A stretch of 64,000 nucleotides of DNA, taken from positions 36,247-100,246 of the forward strand of contig CAUCQW010000008.1 in assembly GCA_958445065.1 (NCBI GenBank). Reading direction: 5' to 3'. Positions within the stretch are counted from its first letter, which is position 1. Each line of letters starts with the position of its first letter. Both the position numbers and the translations under genes were made by a program. This document shows positions 37,042 to 45,703 of this stretch, piece by piece. Below the pieces are notes generated by a model. The model saw nothing but the letters and a program-made list of their open reading frames with translations. It searched no databases and was not told the origin of the DNA. The DNA is from an uncultured Collinsella sp. (lineage in GTDB: Bacteria > Actinomycetota > Coriobacteriia > Coriobacteriales > Coriobacteriaceae).

Positions 37042-37932
37042 ATGGCATATCGTCTGGACATCAAGCGCATTCTTTCGATGAACTTCTTTCACGACCTGCC
37101 CCAGATTATGTTGGGGTGCGCTCTGGCCGCTATTGCGACCGACCTGTTTTTGATTCCCAACGGCCTTGCTGCCGGTGGCGTTACGGGCCTTGCCACCATT
37201 ATCCAGGCGGTCGGCGCGGCGCGCGGCCTATCGCTTCCCGTTGGTATTCAGACGATCGTGATGAACGCCTTGCTGTTGTTGGTCGTTATGCGCGAGGGCG
37301 GCATGTTCTACGTGGTGCAGACCGCGACGGGCTTTGTGCTGCTGGGCTTCTTTACCGATCTGTTCGCCCCGTTTGTAGCACCTCTGGCGGATGCGGACCT
37401 GATGCTCCCTGCCATGTGGGGCGGCATTATTACGGGCATCGGTTACGGCATGGTGTTGCGCGCCGGCGCCAACACCGGCGGCTCGGACACGATTGGCCAA
37501 ATCATCTCGCGTAACACCTCGCTGCCGGTGGGCTCGACCGTCATGGCGATCGATGTTGCCGTATGCGCGCTATCGGCTCCGGTCTTTTCAATCGAAAACG
37601 CACTGTATGCAGGCCTTTCGATGGTCATTAGCGGCTACGTGATCGATGCCGTGGTCGATGGTGGCAACAAACGCCGTATGGTACTCATCATCTCGGACAA
37701 GTTCCCTGATATCGCTGCCGATATCATGTATGGCCTGGGTCGTGGTTGTACCAAGTTTAAGGCGACTGGCATGTATTCGGGTGCCGAGAAGCCAGTGGTT
37801 ATGGTCATCGTGAGCCGTCGAGAGCTCAATACCCTCAAGACGATCGTGCGCGAGCGCGACCCGCGCGCCATCGTGACCGTGGCCGACGTTACGGAAACTT
37901 TCGGTGAGGGCTTCAAGGACATTAACGCGTAG
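37042..37932 (+). CDS. YitT family membrane protein (DUF2179)
   Basis: A 296-residue protein with about five to six hydrophobic segments in the first ~200 residues (LPQIMLGCALAAIATDLFLIPNG..., NTGGSDTIGQI loop) and a C-terminal soluble DUF2179 domain (FKATGMYSGAEKPVVMVIVSRREL). Family members are widespread in Gram-positives; their function is not established. The ATG 37042 follows AGGGAGG; an ATG at 37018 overlaps the terminator and is rejected. Confidence 0.85.
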   Translation: MAYRLDIKRILSMNFFHDLPQIMLGCALAAIATDLFLIPNGLAAGGVTGLATIIQAVGAARGLSLPVGIQTIVMNALLLLVVMREGGMFYVVQTATGFVLLGFFTDLFAPFVAPLADADLMLPAMWGGIITGIGYGMVLRAGANTGGSDTIGQIISRNTSLPVGSTVMAIDVAVCALSAPVFSIENALYAGLSMVISGYVIDAVVDGGNKRRMVLIISDKFPDIAADIMYGLGRGCTKFKATGMYSGAEKPVVMVIVSRRELNTLKTIVRERDPRAIVTVADVTETFGEGFKDINA

Positions 37933-38139
37933 GGCCGACTGCGTTCCATCCAAAAGACGTTCACATTGATAAACCGTTTCATCAGCGGTTCTGCCTGCTC
38001 AATTGTTCAAATAATGATAAATACTCTGGTAAAGCTTCCAGTTTCCAGCATAATGAATGGCGTACGTGCATCGCGGCTGGGTTGGGACGACCTTCTGTGC
38101 CGTGCGCATCTTGTCTAAAGAGGATGAAAGGAAGGCACA

Positions 38140-38970
38140 ATGAGCGACGAAGAGCTCAAAAAGGTTGCCAACGAGGTAAGGAAGGGCGTCGTCACCGGAG
38201 TGCACGCTGCCAAGTCCGGCCATCCGGGCGGTTCGCTCGGCGCTGCCGACATCATGACCTATCTGTACTTTGAGGAAATGAACGTCGACCCGGCCGATCC
38301 CCGCAAGGCCGACCGCGATCGCTTTGTGCTCTCCAAGGGCCACTGTGCTCCGGGTCTGTACGCCGTGCTCGCCGAGCGCGGGTTCTTCCCCAAGGAGGAC
38401 CTCGAGACGCTGCGTCATATCGGCAGCCACCTGCAGGGTCATCCCAACATGAACGACACCCCGGGCGTCGATATGTCCACCGGCTCGCTCGGCCAGGGCA
38501 TCTCCGCCGCCGTGGGCATGGCGGTTGCCGCCAAGCACTGGGGTGATACTTACCGCACGTACGCCCTGCTGGGCGATGGCGAGAGCGAGGAGGGCCAGGT
38601 CTGGGAGGCCGCCATGTTTGCCGGCAACCAGCAGCTCGATAACCTCTGCGTGATCGTCGACCACAACGGCCTGCAGATCGACGGTCCCGTCGAGGAGGTC
38701 AACGACCCCATGCCGCTCGCCGACAAGTTCCGTGCCTTTAAGTTCCACGTGGTGGAGCTCGCCGACGGCAACGACTTCGACCAGATCCGCGCCGCCTTTG
38801 CCGAGGCTCGCGCTACCAAGGGCCAGCCGACCGCCATTATCGCCGAGACCATGAAGGGCAAGGGCGTTTCCTTTATGGAGAACCAGGTGGGTTGGCACGG
38901 TAAGGCCCCCAACGATGAACAGTTTGAGCAGGCCATGGCAGAGCTCACGGCCGCCGGAGAGGAGCTCTAG
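38140..38970 (+). CDS. Transketolase, N-terminal subunit
   Basis: A 276-residue subunit carrying the thiamine diphosphate binding part: SGHPGGSLGAADI, SKGHCAPGLYA, and the GDGESEEGQVWEA...DHNGLQ block (the GDG-x~26-N motif). It works with the C-terminal subunit encoded next, as in archaea and many anaerobes. It transfers two-carbon units in the pentose phosphate pathway. AAAGGAAGG precedes the ATG. The 207-nt gap after yitT shows no strong terminator. Confidence 0.93.
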   Translation: MSDEELKKVANEVRKGVVTGVHAAKSGHPGGSLGAADIMTYLYFEEMNVDPADPRKADRDRFVLSKGHCAPGLYAVLAERGFFPKEDLETLRHIGSHLQGHPNMNDTPGVDMSTGSLGQGISAAVGMAVAAKHWGDTYRTYALLGDGESEEGQVWEAAMFAGNQQLDNLCVIVDHNGLQIDGPVEEVNDPMPLADKFRAFKFHVVELADGNDFDQIRAAFAEARATKGQPTAIIAETMKGKGVSFMENQVGWHGKAPNDEQFEQAMAELTAAGEEL

Positions 38971-38971
38971 G

Positions 38972-39913
38972 ATGGCAGACGTCAAGAAAATCGCCACGCG
39001 CGTAAGCTACGGCGAGGCCCTCGTCGAGCTCGCCAACGAGCACGATGACTTTGTGGTCCTCGACGCCGACCTGGCTGCCGCCACGCAGACCGGCAAGTTC
39101 AAGGCAGCCTGCCCCGACCGCTTCTTCGATGTGGGCATTGCCGAGAGCAACCTGATGGGCGTCGCCGCCGGTATCGCGACCACCGGCCGCGTTGCCTTCG
39201 CGAGCACCTTTGCCATGTTCGCTGCCGGTCGCGCCTTTGAGCAGGTCCGCAACTCCATCGGCTACCCGCACCTCAACGTTAAGATCGGTGCCACGCATGC
39301 CGGTATCTCGGTGGGCGAGGATGGCGCCACGCACCAGTGCTGCGAGGATATTGCCCTCATGCGCGTCATCCCCGGCATGACTGTGATCGTTCCTGCCGAC
39401 GACGTCGAGGCCCGCGCCGTAACGCGCGCCGCCTACGAGTGCGACGGTCCGGTGTACATGCGCTTCGCTCGTTTGGCCTCGCCGGTTATCAACGACCCCG
39501 AGACCTACAACTTCGAGTTGGGTAAGGGCATTGTCATGCGCGAGGGCGCCGACGTCACCATCATCGCCTGCGGCCTGATGGTCGGCGAGGCTCTCGAGGC
39601 CGCCGAGCAGCTCGCTGCCGAGGGCATCGACGCCGAGGTCATCAACATGCACACCATCAAGCCCATCGATGCCGACCTGATCGTCAAGAGCGCCACCAAG
39701 ACCGGCCACGTCGTGACCGTCGAGGAGCATTCTGTAATCGGTGGCCTGGGCAGCGCCGTTGCCGACGTCCTGTGCGAGCAGTGCCCGACGCCCCTCAAGA
39801 AGATCGGCGTCAACGACACCTTTGGCGAGTCCGGCCCGGGTGCCGAGCTCTTGCACAAGTATGGCCTGGACGCCGCCAACATCGTGGCGACCACCAAGGA
39901 GTTCTTGGCATAA
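38972..39913 (+). CDS. Transketolase, C-terminal subunit
   Basis: A 313-residue subunit with the pyrimidine-binding domain (VVLDADLAAATQTGKF, DVGIAESNLMGVAAG, GATHAGISVGEDGATHQ) and C-terminal domain (THTIKPIDADLI-like MHTIKPIDADLI, EEHSVIGGLGS). It starts one base after the N-subunit stop, with GAGAGGAG inside that gene, so both are made together. A terminator and a type A palindrome follow. Confidence 0.93.
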   Translation: MADVKKIATRVSYGEALVELANEHDDFVVLDADLAAATQTGKFKAACPDRFFDVGIAESNLMGVAAGIATTGRVAFASTFAMFAAGRAFEQVRNSIGYPHLNVKIGATHAGISVGEDGATHQCCEDIALMRVIPGMTVIVPADDVEARAVTRAAYECDGPVYMRFARLASPVINDPETYNFELGKGIVMREGADVTIIACGLMVGEALEAAEQLAAEGIDAEVINMHTIKPIDADLIVKSATKTGHVVTVEEHSVIGGLGSAVADVLCEQCPTPLKKIGVNDTFGESGPGAELLHKYGLDAANIVATTKEFLA

Positions 39914-39961
39914 GGCAAGGCGGATCTCAAGGACTGCTTCGCCAGAACTATGGAAACCCGG

Positions 39962-39994
39962 CAGGGGCGCTCTCTTGGAGAGCGCCCCTGTTTC
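39962..39994 (+). terminator. Intrinsic terminator after the transketolase pair
   Basis: A perfect 13-bp stem CAGGGGCGCTCTC / GAGAGCGCCCCTG with a three-base loop, followed by TTT. Confidence 0.85.
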
Positions 39995-40061
39995 AGTTGC
40001 GGTGAAATAGGGACTGATTAGACCTTTTAACTGGTAAAACAGTCCCTATTTCACCGCAACT
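39995..40061. repeat. Type A 67-bp palindromic element, copy 3
   Basis: Begins AGTTGCGGTGAAATAGGGAC and ends with its complement; the centre is AT-rich, unlike copy 1, with a few mismatches next to the loop. It abuts the transketolase terminator. Confidence 0.9.
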
Positions 40062-40190
40062 CATGAAGACGCCCCTCAAGCACGGTCCCATCAGGAAAAA
40101 GGGCATATATCGACAAAGCGCAATTCAGACCCTTCCAGCTTTGTATATGCAGCACCCCAAGATAAACGCGGCGACCCCTTAGTTATCGCA

Positions 40191-40313
40191 GGCCGGGCAC
40201 AGGGTTACTCTCCAAATCTTTCCGCAGGACGGAGGAGCCCCTGCCGCGCGAAGCGCGCAGCGGGGGCTCCGACATGTCCGAGGACGATTTGGAGAGTAAC
40301 CCTGTGCCCGGCC
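40191..40313. repeat. 123-bp palindrome with 28-bp perfect arms
   Basis: Left arm 40191-40218 (starts GGCCGGGCACAGGG) and right arm 40286-40313 are exact complements. Inside is a second hairpin, GGAGCCCC (40234-40241) / GGGGCTCC (40263-40270), with GCGCG/CGCGC near its loop. No T tract and no coding frame are visible. It lies in the 504-nt gap between transketolase and ftsE, whose remaining parts (40062-40190 and 40314-40417) look unstructured apart from a possible TAAAAT promoter element before ftsE. Confidence 0.9.
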
Positions 40314-40417
40314 GACGGGATCCCTAAGCACGCCATGCTTCTTATGTGCAGCAAAGCTAATGCTGCTAAAATACAAAGCGCTCATGTAGTTTAAACGCAC
40401 GACGATAAGGAGCACCA

Positions 40418-41638
40418 GTGGGTAACCACTTCCGTACCTCCGGTGCGGGCGATGATGCCCCCAAGACGCAGGCAGGCGTCCAGGGCAGTCGTTTCGCCAC
40501 TCCGGATTCAGAGGGCCAGCCAGTTGCTCAGGCCCCCGCTCAGCCGGCAGATCAGGCACAGCCGGCATCCGATCCCTTTGCCTACAATCCAACCAGCGAT
40601 GTCGCGCTTTCCGGCACGGCGGGTTTTGAGCCCGTTCAGGCCGTGACCGCTCGCGTGGAGCAGCCTCAGGCTGGTGCCGCCACGCCGCAGCCTACCATGG
40701 CCGGCATTCCCGACCCCTTGGCCCCTGCGACGCCGGCTCCTCAGCCTGCGCAGTCCGGTCTCTTTGCCGCTATTCCCGACCCCACGCAGCCTGCTGCCCC
40801 GGTGGTCGAGAGCGATCAGGCAGCCGAGGTCGCAAGCCTCGATAACGCGCTCAACAACCCCGATTTTACGTCGGTGTTTGCGCCCATCGATCCGCAGGCC
40901 AGCCGCAAGAAGATGGCCAAGCAGGCCGGTGTCGAGCCCGTCATCCTTATGGAGCATGTCACCAAGATCTATCCGGCACAGCCTAACAAGCCTGCACTCG
41001 ACGACATCAACATCGAGATCTATCCGGGCGAGTTCGTCTTCCTGGTCGGTCACTCCGGCTCGGGTAAGACCACGCTGCTGTCGACGCTCAACCGCGACGT
41101 CAAGCCGACGAGCGGCCGCATCCTGGTTGCCGGTCAGGACCTCATGAAGATCAAGAACCGTAAGGTTCCGTTCCTGCGCCGCCAGATTGGCGCCGTGTTC
41201 CAGGACTTTAAGCTTCTGCCGCAAAAGACCGCCTACGAAAACGTGGCGTTTGCCCTGCAGTGCATCGGCAAGCCCAAGGGCGTCATTCGCAGCCAGGTGC
41301 CCGAGGTGCTGCGTCTGGTCGGTCTGGCCGATCAGATGGACTCGCTGCCCGACCAGCTTTCCGGTGGCGAGCAGCAGCGCGTTGCCGTCGCCCGTGCTAT
41401 GGTCAACCGTCCGCCGCTGCTGATCTGCGACGAGCCCACGGGCAACCTCGACCCGGCGATCTCGCTGGGCATCATGAAGCTGCTTGAGCGTATTAACCGC
41501 ACCGGCACCACCGTGATCGTCGCCACGCACGACCGCGAGATGGTCGATAGCATGCACCGTCGCGTGATCGCCCTCGAGGGCGGCCACGTCATCCGCGACC
41601 AGGAGAGGGGAGGTTACGGCAACTATGGCACCAACTAA
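40418..41638 (+). CDS. ftsE: Cell division ATPase FtsE with a long N-terminal extension
   Basis: A 406-residue protein. Residues from about 173 are a normal FtsE: Walker A GHSGSGKTTL (211-220), signature LSGGEQQRVAVARA, Walker B LLICDEPTG and the H-loop ATHD. The first ~170 residues are a Pro/Ala/Gln-rich, disordered-looking region absent from typical FtsE (about 225 residues). The GTG start at 40418 has AAGGAG at 40407-40412, and no start with a ribosome site lies near the ABC domain. FtsEX activates wall hydrolases during division. It overlaps ftsX by 14 nt. Confidence 0.93.
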   Translation: MGNHFRTSGAGDDAPKTQAGVQGSRFATPDSEGQPVAQAPAQPADQAQPASDPFAYNPTSDVALSGTAGFEPVQAVTARVEQPQAGAATPQPTMAGIPDPLAPATPAPQPAQSGLFAAIPDPTQPAAPVVESDQAAEVASLDNALNNPDFTSVFAPIDPQASRKKMAKQAGVEPVILMEHVTKIYPAQPNKPALDDINIEIYPGEFVFLVGHSGSGKTTLLSTLNRDVKPTSGRILVAGQDLMKIKNRKVPFLRRQIGAVFQDFKLLPQKTAYENVAFALQCIGKPKGVIRSQVPEVLRLVGLADQMDSLPDQLSGGEQQRVAVARAMVNRPPLLICDEPTGNLDPAISLGIMKLLERINRTGTTVIVATHDREMVDSMHRRVIALEGGHVIRDQERGGYGNYGTN

Positions 41639-42545
41639 CGTGGGCTACTCCTTCAAAGAGGCAATCAGCCACTTCTTCCGTAACTGGACTACCTCGCTCG
41701 GCGCCGTCATCACGATCTTCCTTTCGCTGTTTATCATCGGCCTGTTCATCATGGGCTCTGCGATGCTGAACTCCGTGATCGGCACCGTCGAGGATCAGGT
41801 TGTCATCAACGCGTTCATTAGCGATGACGCCGATCAGGCCGATGTCCAGGCTTTTGAGGCCGAGCTTAAGACATGGAATAACGTCAAGTCCGTGACCTAT
41901 AAAGACAAGGACGACGCGCTGGCCGAGTATACGAGCAAGATGTCGGGCAACGCCGACGCCACCATGAGCGCGCTCGATGGCCAGAATCCGCTGCCGGCTT
42001 CGTTTGCAATTGAGATGGACGATCCGTCCAAGGTCGAGAGCACGGCCCAGAAGCTCAAGAAGGATGCCGATTTCCAGAAGATCGCGGATGACGGCGACGT
42101 CAACGCGAGCGTGCTGTACGGCCAGGAGGAAGTGAGCCGCCTGTTCCAGGTGACCAACTACATCCGCATCGCCGCCGTGGTGCTCGTTGGCCTTCTGACC
42201 TTTATCGCATTCATCTTCATCAACAACACGATTCGCCTGTCCATTACGGCGCGTCGTCGTGAGATTGCGATTATGCGTCTGGTCGGCGCCAGCAACGGCT
42301 TCATTCGCGGCCCGTTTATCACCGAGGGCGTACTGCAGGCCATTTTGGGCTCGCTGCTTTCCATCGGCGTTCTGGAGCTGCTGCGCAATCTGATGATTCC
42401 GCGTTTGCAGGAGAGCATCGGCTGGATGTCGTTTGCCCTGCCGATGCAGTACTACCTGGTGACCTATGCTGCGCTGATTCTGGTCGGTGTGATTATCGGT
42501 CTCTTTGGTTCTGCCATAGCCATGCGCCGCTACCTGCGCGTGTAG
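41625..42545 (+). CDS. ftsX: Cell division membrane protein FtsX
   Basis: A 306-residue permease-like protein with a membrane segment near residues 24-46, an extracellular domain of about 125 residues (to ~170), and three C-terminal membrane segments; SITARRREIAIMRLVGASNGFIRGPF is the typical cytosolic coupling region. It passes FtsE ATP hydrolysis to wall hydrolases outside. It starts inside ftsE, with AGGAGAGGGGAGG upstream. Confidence 0.93.
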   Translation: MAPTNVGYSFKEAISHFFRNWTTSLGAVITIFLSLFIIGLFIMGSAMLNSVIGTVEDQVVINAFISDDADQADVQAFEAELKTWNNVKSVTYKDKDDALAEYTSKMSGNADATMSALDGQNPLPASFAIEMDDPSKVESTAQKLKKDADFQKIADDGDVNASVLYGQEEVSRLFQVTNYIRIAAVVLVGLLTFIAFIFINNTIRLSITARRREIAIMRLVGASNGFIRGPFITEGVLQAILGSLLSIGVLELLRNLMIPRLQESIGWMSFALPMQYYLVTYAALILVGVIIGLFGSAIAMRRYLRV

Positions 42546-42570
42546 GCATGCCTGGAATTCATCCCTTCCA

Positions 42571-42604
42571 ACGGGTCGTCTCTTATGGGGCGGCCCGTTT
42601 TTTG
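42571..42604 (+). terminator. Intrinsic terminator after ftsX
   Basis: ACGGGTCGTC pairs with GGCGGCCCGT (two wobble pairs) and is followed by TTTTTT, 25 nt after the ftsX stop. Confidence 0.8.
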
Positions 42605-42680
42605 ATCTCTAGGGGACGGCAGGAAAGCGAATCATTTGGGTAGACTCTTTGGAGTTCGTCATCGATAGCAAGGAGGCGCC

Positions 42681-44816
42681 ATGGGGCGCAATAACAAGCA
42701 TAAGCGCGGTGCTCGCAATAAGCGTGGGCCGGTGCGCAGCGAACGCCGTCCGAGCCTGACCGGGCGCGTGCAGCTCCATGAGCATGGCGCCTATGTCATA
42801 ACCGAGAGCGGCGACTACAAGGTTATGGGCCGCGGTAAGCGCGAGATCATGGATGGCGATACCGTTGCCGTGAGCATTAAGAACAGCCCGCACGGTGAGC
42901 GGCGCGCCGTGATCGAAGGCGTGGTTGAGCGCGCAGCCATAAGCGTGGTGGGTACGTACCAGACCGCTGGTCCGCTCGGTGTGATCGAGCCGCTCGATTC
43001 GCGCCTGAAGGCCGACTTCTTCATTCTGCCCGAGGATACCTCGGCGGATCGTCTGGGCGTCCACCCGGGTGATGCCGTTGTCGCGCGCATTTTGACCTAC
43101 CCGACGCGCCTGGAATCGGGCACCGTGACGATCGAACGCCGCATTGGCGGAGATGACGCGCCCGATTTGGGCGTTCAATACGTGATGGCGCGTTACGGCT
43201 ATACCGATAGCTATCCCGAGGCCGCGCTGGACGAGGCCGAGGGGCTTTCGCTCGATGTGTCCGCGGCGCTTAAGGACCCGCTCCGCCGCGATCTGCGCGA
43301 CCGCTTTGTCATCACGATCGACCCGGTCGACGCGCGCGACTTTGACGATGCCATTTCGCTTGAGCGCACGCCCGAGGGTGGCTACAAGCTGGGTGTGCAT
43401 ATCGCTGACGTTTCTCACTATGTGGCTTGGGACGGGCATATCGATCTTGAGGCTCGCCATCGTACGACATCGGTGTATCTGGCCGATCGCGTGCTTCCCA
43501 TGCTGCCCGAACGCCTGTCCTGTGACCTGTGTTCGCTTCGCCCTGACGAGGACCGTCTTGCGTTTACCGTTGACATTGAACTCGATGCGCAGGGTCGCGT
43601 GCGGCATTACGATCCGTACCCCAGCGTGATTCGCTCGCGTGTGCGTATGGACTATGACGGCGCCGAGGCGCTGCTGGTGCGTGCCGGCGCGGTGGAGTAT
43701 GGGGTGCTGGAGGGTGCGGCCGAGGATGTTGCGGCTGCTGAGGCCTCGCGCGAGGAGGCGCTTGAGCGCGGTCTTGCGTGCGAGGAAACTGCTCGCGGCT
43801 ATAACGTCGACCTCGGCGATTTTCTTGTCGCCGCCAACGAACTCGCCGAACTTCGCCGTCGTATTCGTCGTGCCCGCGGCTCAGTCGATTTTGACACGGC
43901 CGAGATTCGCGCTCTATTGGATGAGGACGGAGTACCCGTGCAGATTGTGGCGCGCGAGCGTTCGTGTGCCACGTCGCTTATCGAGGAAGCCATGCTACTC
44001 GCCAACGAGTGCGTTGCAGAGTGGCTGGCAGACCGTGATATCGAGGCCTGCTATCGCGTGCATGAGGATCCGAGCCCCGATAGCCTGCACGGTGCCGCCG
44101 TTGCGCTGGCGCAGCTAGGCATCATCGACGATCGCCGTGCTGCCGGTATCGCCCTGGGGAGTCCCGATGAGCTACAGGCTGCAGTTGATGCTGCCGCCGG
44201 TACGGCCAACGCACCGCTCGTCAACACGCTGCTTCTGCGCAGCATGCAGCGCGCACTGTACAAGCCGCGCAACGAGGGCCACTTTGCGCTCGCCGCGCCG
44301 TGCTACTGTCACTTTACGAGTCCCATCCGTCGCTACCCCGATCTGGTGGTGCACCGCGTGCTCAAACTGCAGTTGGCCTATGAGCAGCTCGGCGGCAAGG
44401 ACGCCCTGGTCCGTACGCCGCGGCTGATCGGCAAGGGGCGCGAGTCGCTGCCGCGCATTCTGCCGCAGATCTGCCGTGCATGCAGCGATGCCGAGCGCGC
44501 GGCAGATGCCGCTAGCCATGCGACGCAAAAGATCAAGATTGCCCAGTACTATGAGGACCGTCTGGGCGAGCGCTATGCCGGAACCGTCTCGTGGGTTAGC
44601 AGCATGGGCCTCTTTGTGCGCTTGGACCTGACGCAGGTCGAAGGCTTGGTTTCGATCAAGAGCCTGGGCAACGAGTGGTTCGAGTTCGACGAGGATGCGC
44701 TTACGCTGACGGGCGCCGACACGGGGACTCGCTATGAACTGGGCCAGCGCGTGATTATCGAGGTCTCGCGCGTCAATACCACGCGTGGGCACTTGGACTT
44801 TAAGCTTATCCATTAG
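42681..44816 (+). CDS. rnr: Ribonuclease R
   Basis: A 711-residue RNase II-family exoribonuclease. Cold-shock domains are followed by the RNB domain with the catalytic DPVDARDFDDAISLE (about residues 213-227) and the HFTSPIRRYPDLVVHR block, then a C-terminal S1 domain (ERYAGTVSWVSSMGLFVRL). It degrades structured RNA and takes part in trans-translation clean-up with SmpB/tmRNA. In many genomes smpB follows directly; here smpB is 8.5 kb away, past a recombinase and the mur cluster. AAGGAGG precedes the ATG. Confidence 0.95.
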   Translation: MGRNNKHKRGARNKRGPVRSERRPSLTGRVQLHEHGAYVITESGDYKVMGRGKREIMDGDTVAVSIKNSPHGERRAVIEGVVERAAISVVGTYQTAGPLGVIEPLDSRLKADFFILPEDTSADRLGVHPGDAVVARILTYPTRLESGTVTIERRIGGDDAPDLGVQYVMARYGYTDSYPEAALDEAEGLSLDVSAALKDPLRRDLRDRFVITIDPVDARDFDDAISLERTPEGGYKLGVHIADVSHYVAWDGHIDLEARHRTTSVYLADRVLPMLPERLSCDLCSLRPDEDRLAFTVDIELDAQGRVRHYDPYPSVIRSRVRMDYDGAEALLVRAGAVEYGVLEGAAEDVAAAEASREEALERGLACEETARGYNVDLGDFLVAANELAELRRRIRRARGSVDFDTAEIRALLDEDGVPVQIVARERSCATSLIEEAMLLANECVAEWLADRDIEACYRVHEDPSPDSLHGAAVALAQLGIIDDRRAAGIALGSPDELQAAVDAAAGTANAPLVNTLLLRSMQRALYKPRNEGHFALAAPCYCHFTSPIRRYPDLVVHRVLKLQLAYEQLGGKDALVRTPRLIGKGRESLPRILPQICRACSDAERAADAASHATQKIKIAQYYEDRLGERYAGTVSWVSSMGLFVRLDLTQVEGLVSIKSLGNEWFEFDEDALTLTGADTGTRYELGQRVIIEVSRVNTTRGHLDFKLIH

Positions 44817-44842
44817 CCAAATCTCGACTCATGGCGGGAGAG

Positions 44843-44877
44843 CGGAGGGCGGTCTTTCGGGGCCGCCCTCCGCATTT
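44843..44877 (+). terminator. Hairpin after rnr (probable terminator)
   Basis: An 11-bp perfect stem GCGGAGGGCGG / CCGCCCTCCGC with a 10-nt loop, followed by a poor T tract (ATTT). Confidence 0.55.
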
Positions 44878-44936
44878 GGATCATGGCTACCTTGCCGTCT
44901 GCTCGGCCGCCCGCTTACCTGCTATTTGAGAGGTAA

Positions 44937-44973
44937 AACCTACCAAAATAAACCTGTCCCTTTTTGGCAGGTT
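44937..44973. repeat. Type D 37-bp palindromic repeat, copy 2
   Basis: Arms AACCTACCAAAA / TTTTGGCAGGTT around TAAACCTGTCCCT. It ends 20 nt before the recombinase start and matches 32755-32791 with one change over 39 nt. Confidence 0.85.
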
Positions 44974-44993
44974 TACAAGAAAGCGGGGATGAG

Positions 44994-45599
44994 ATGGCGA
45001 CGGTGTATGGTTATGCGCGGGTGAGTTCGCGCGATCAGAATCTTAATCGGCAGCTGGATGCGCTGGGCGCCTATGGCGTGGGCTCGGCGAATATTTATGC
45101 GGATCATGCGAGCGGCAAGGACTTCGATCGACCGCGTTATCGCGAGCTGCTGCACGTCCTGGGAGACGGGGACGTGCTGGTGGTGCTTTCTATCGACCGA
45201 CTTGGTCGTAATTACTCCGAGATTCTTGAGGAATGGCGACGCATTACCAAGGAGCTCGGGGTTGCCATTGTGGTGTTGGACATGCCATTGCTTGACACGC
45301 GCGCCAGGGCCAGCGGCGCGCCGGATGTGACCAACACTCTGATTGCCGATATAGTGCTGCAACTGCTGAGCTACGTGGCGCAGGTGGAGCGCGAGAATAT
45401 CCATCGGCGCCAGGCGGAGGGAATTGCAGCGGCGCGGGCGCGAGGGGTCCGTTTCGGTCGACCTCGCAAGCCGTGCCCTCCTCAGTTTGAGCTGGTGCGC
45501 GATAGCTATGAGGCGGGCGATATTACCCGCAGCCAGGCAGCAAAGTGCCTGGGCGTGTGCGTGGGGACGTTCGATCGCTGGATGCGCGAGGCGGGGTAG
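44994..45599 (+). CDS. Serine recombinase (resolvase/invertase family)
   Basis: A 201-residue small serine recombinase. The catalytic serine is in YGYARVSSRDQNL, with conserved arginines in SIDRLGRNYSEI and RENIHRRQAEGI. The C-terminal ~50 residues form a helix-turn-helix DNA-binding domain (ITRSQAAKCLGVCVGTFDRWM). Such enzymes resolve transposon cointegrates or invert DNA. No transposase is beside it. The ATG 44994 is used with AAAGCGGGG upstream; an earlier in-frame start overlaps the D repeat. Confidence 0.9.
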   Translation: MATVYGYARVSSRDQNLNRQLDALGAYGVGSANIYADHASGKDFDRPRYRELLHVLGDGDVLVVLSIDRLGRNYSEILEEWRRITKELGVAIVVLDMPLLDTRARASGAPDVTNTLIADIVLQLLSYVAQVERENIHRRQAEGIAAARARGVRFGRPRKPCPPQFELVRDSYEAGDITRSQAAKCLGVCVGTFDRWMREAG

Positions 45600-45703
45600 G
45601 GGTTTGCGTCGCTTTGTCGCCTCCTGTTACGATTCAAATTATGATACGGTGACGATGTCATTTGGGGCTACACTCGCTGATATTCAAAAAAGGAGGCTGG
45701 CCC

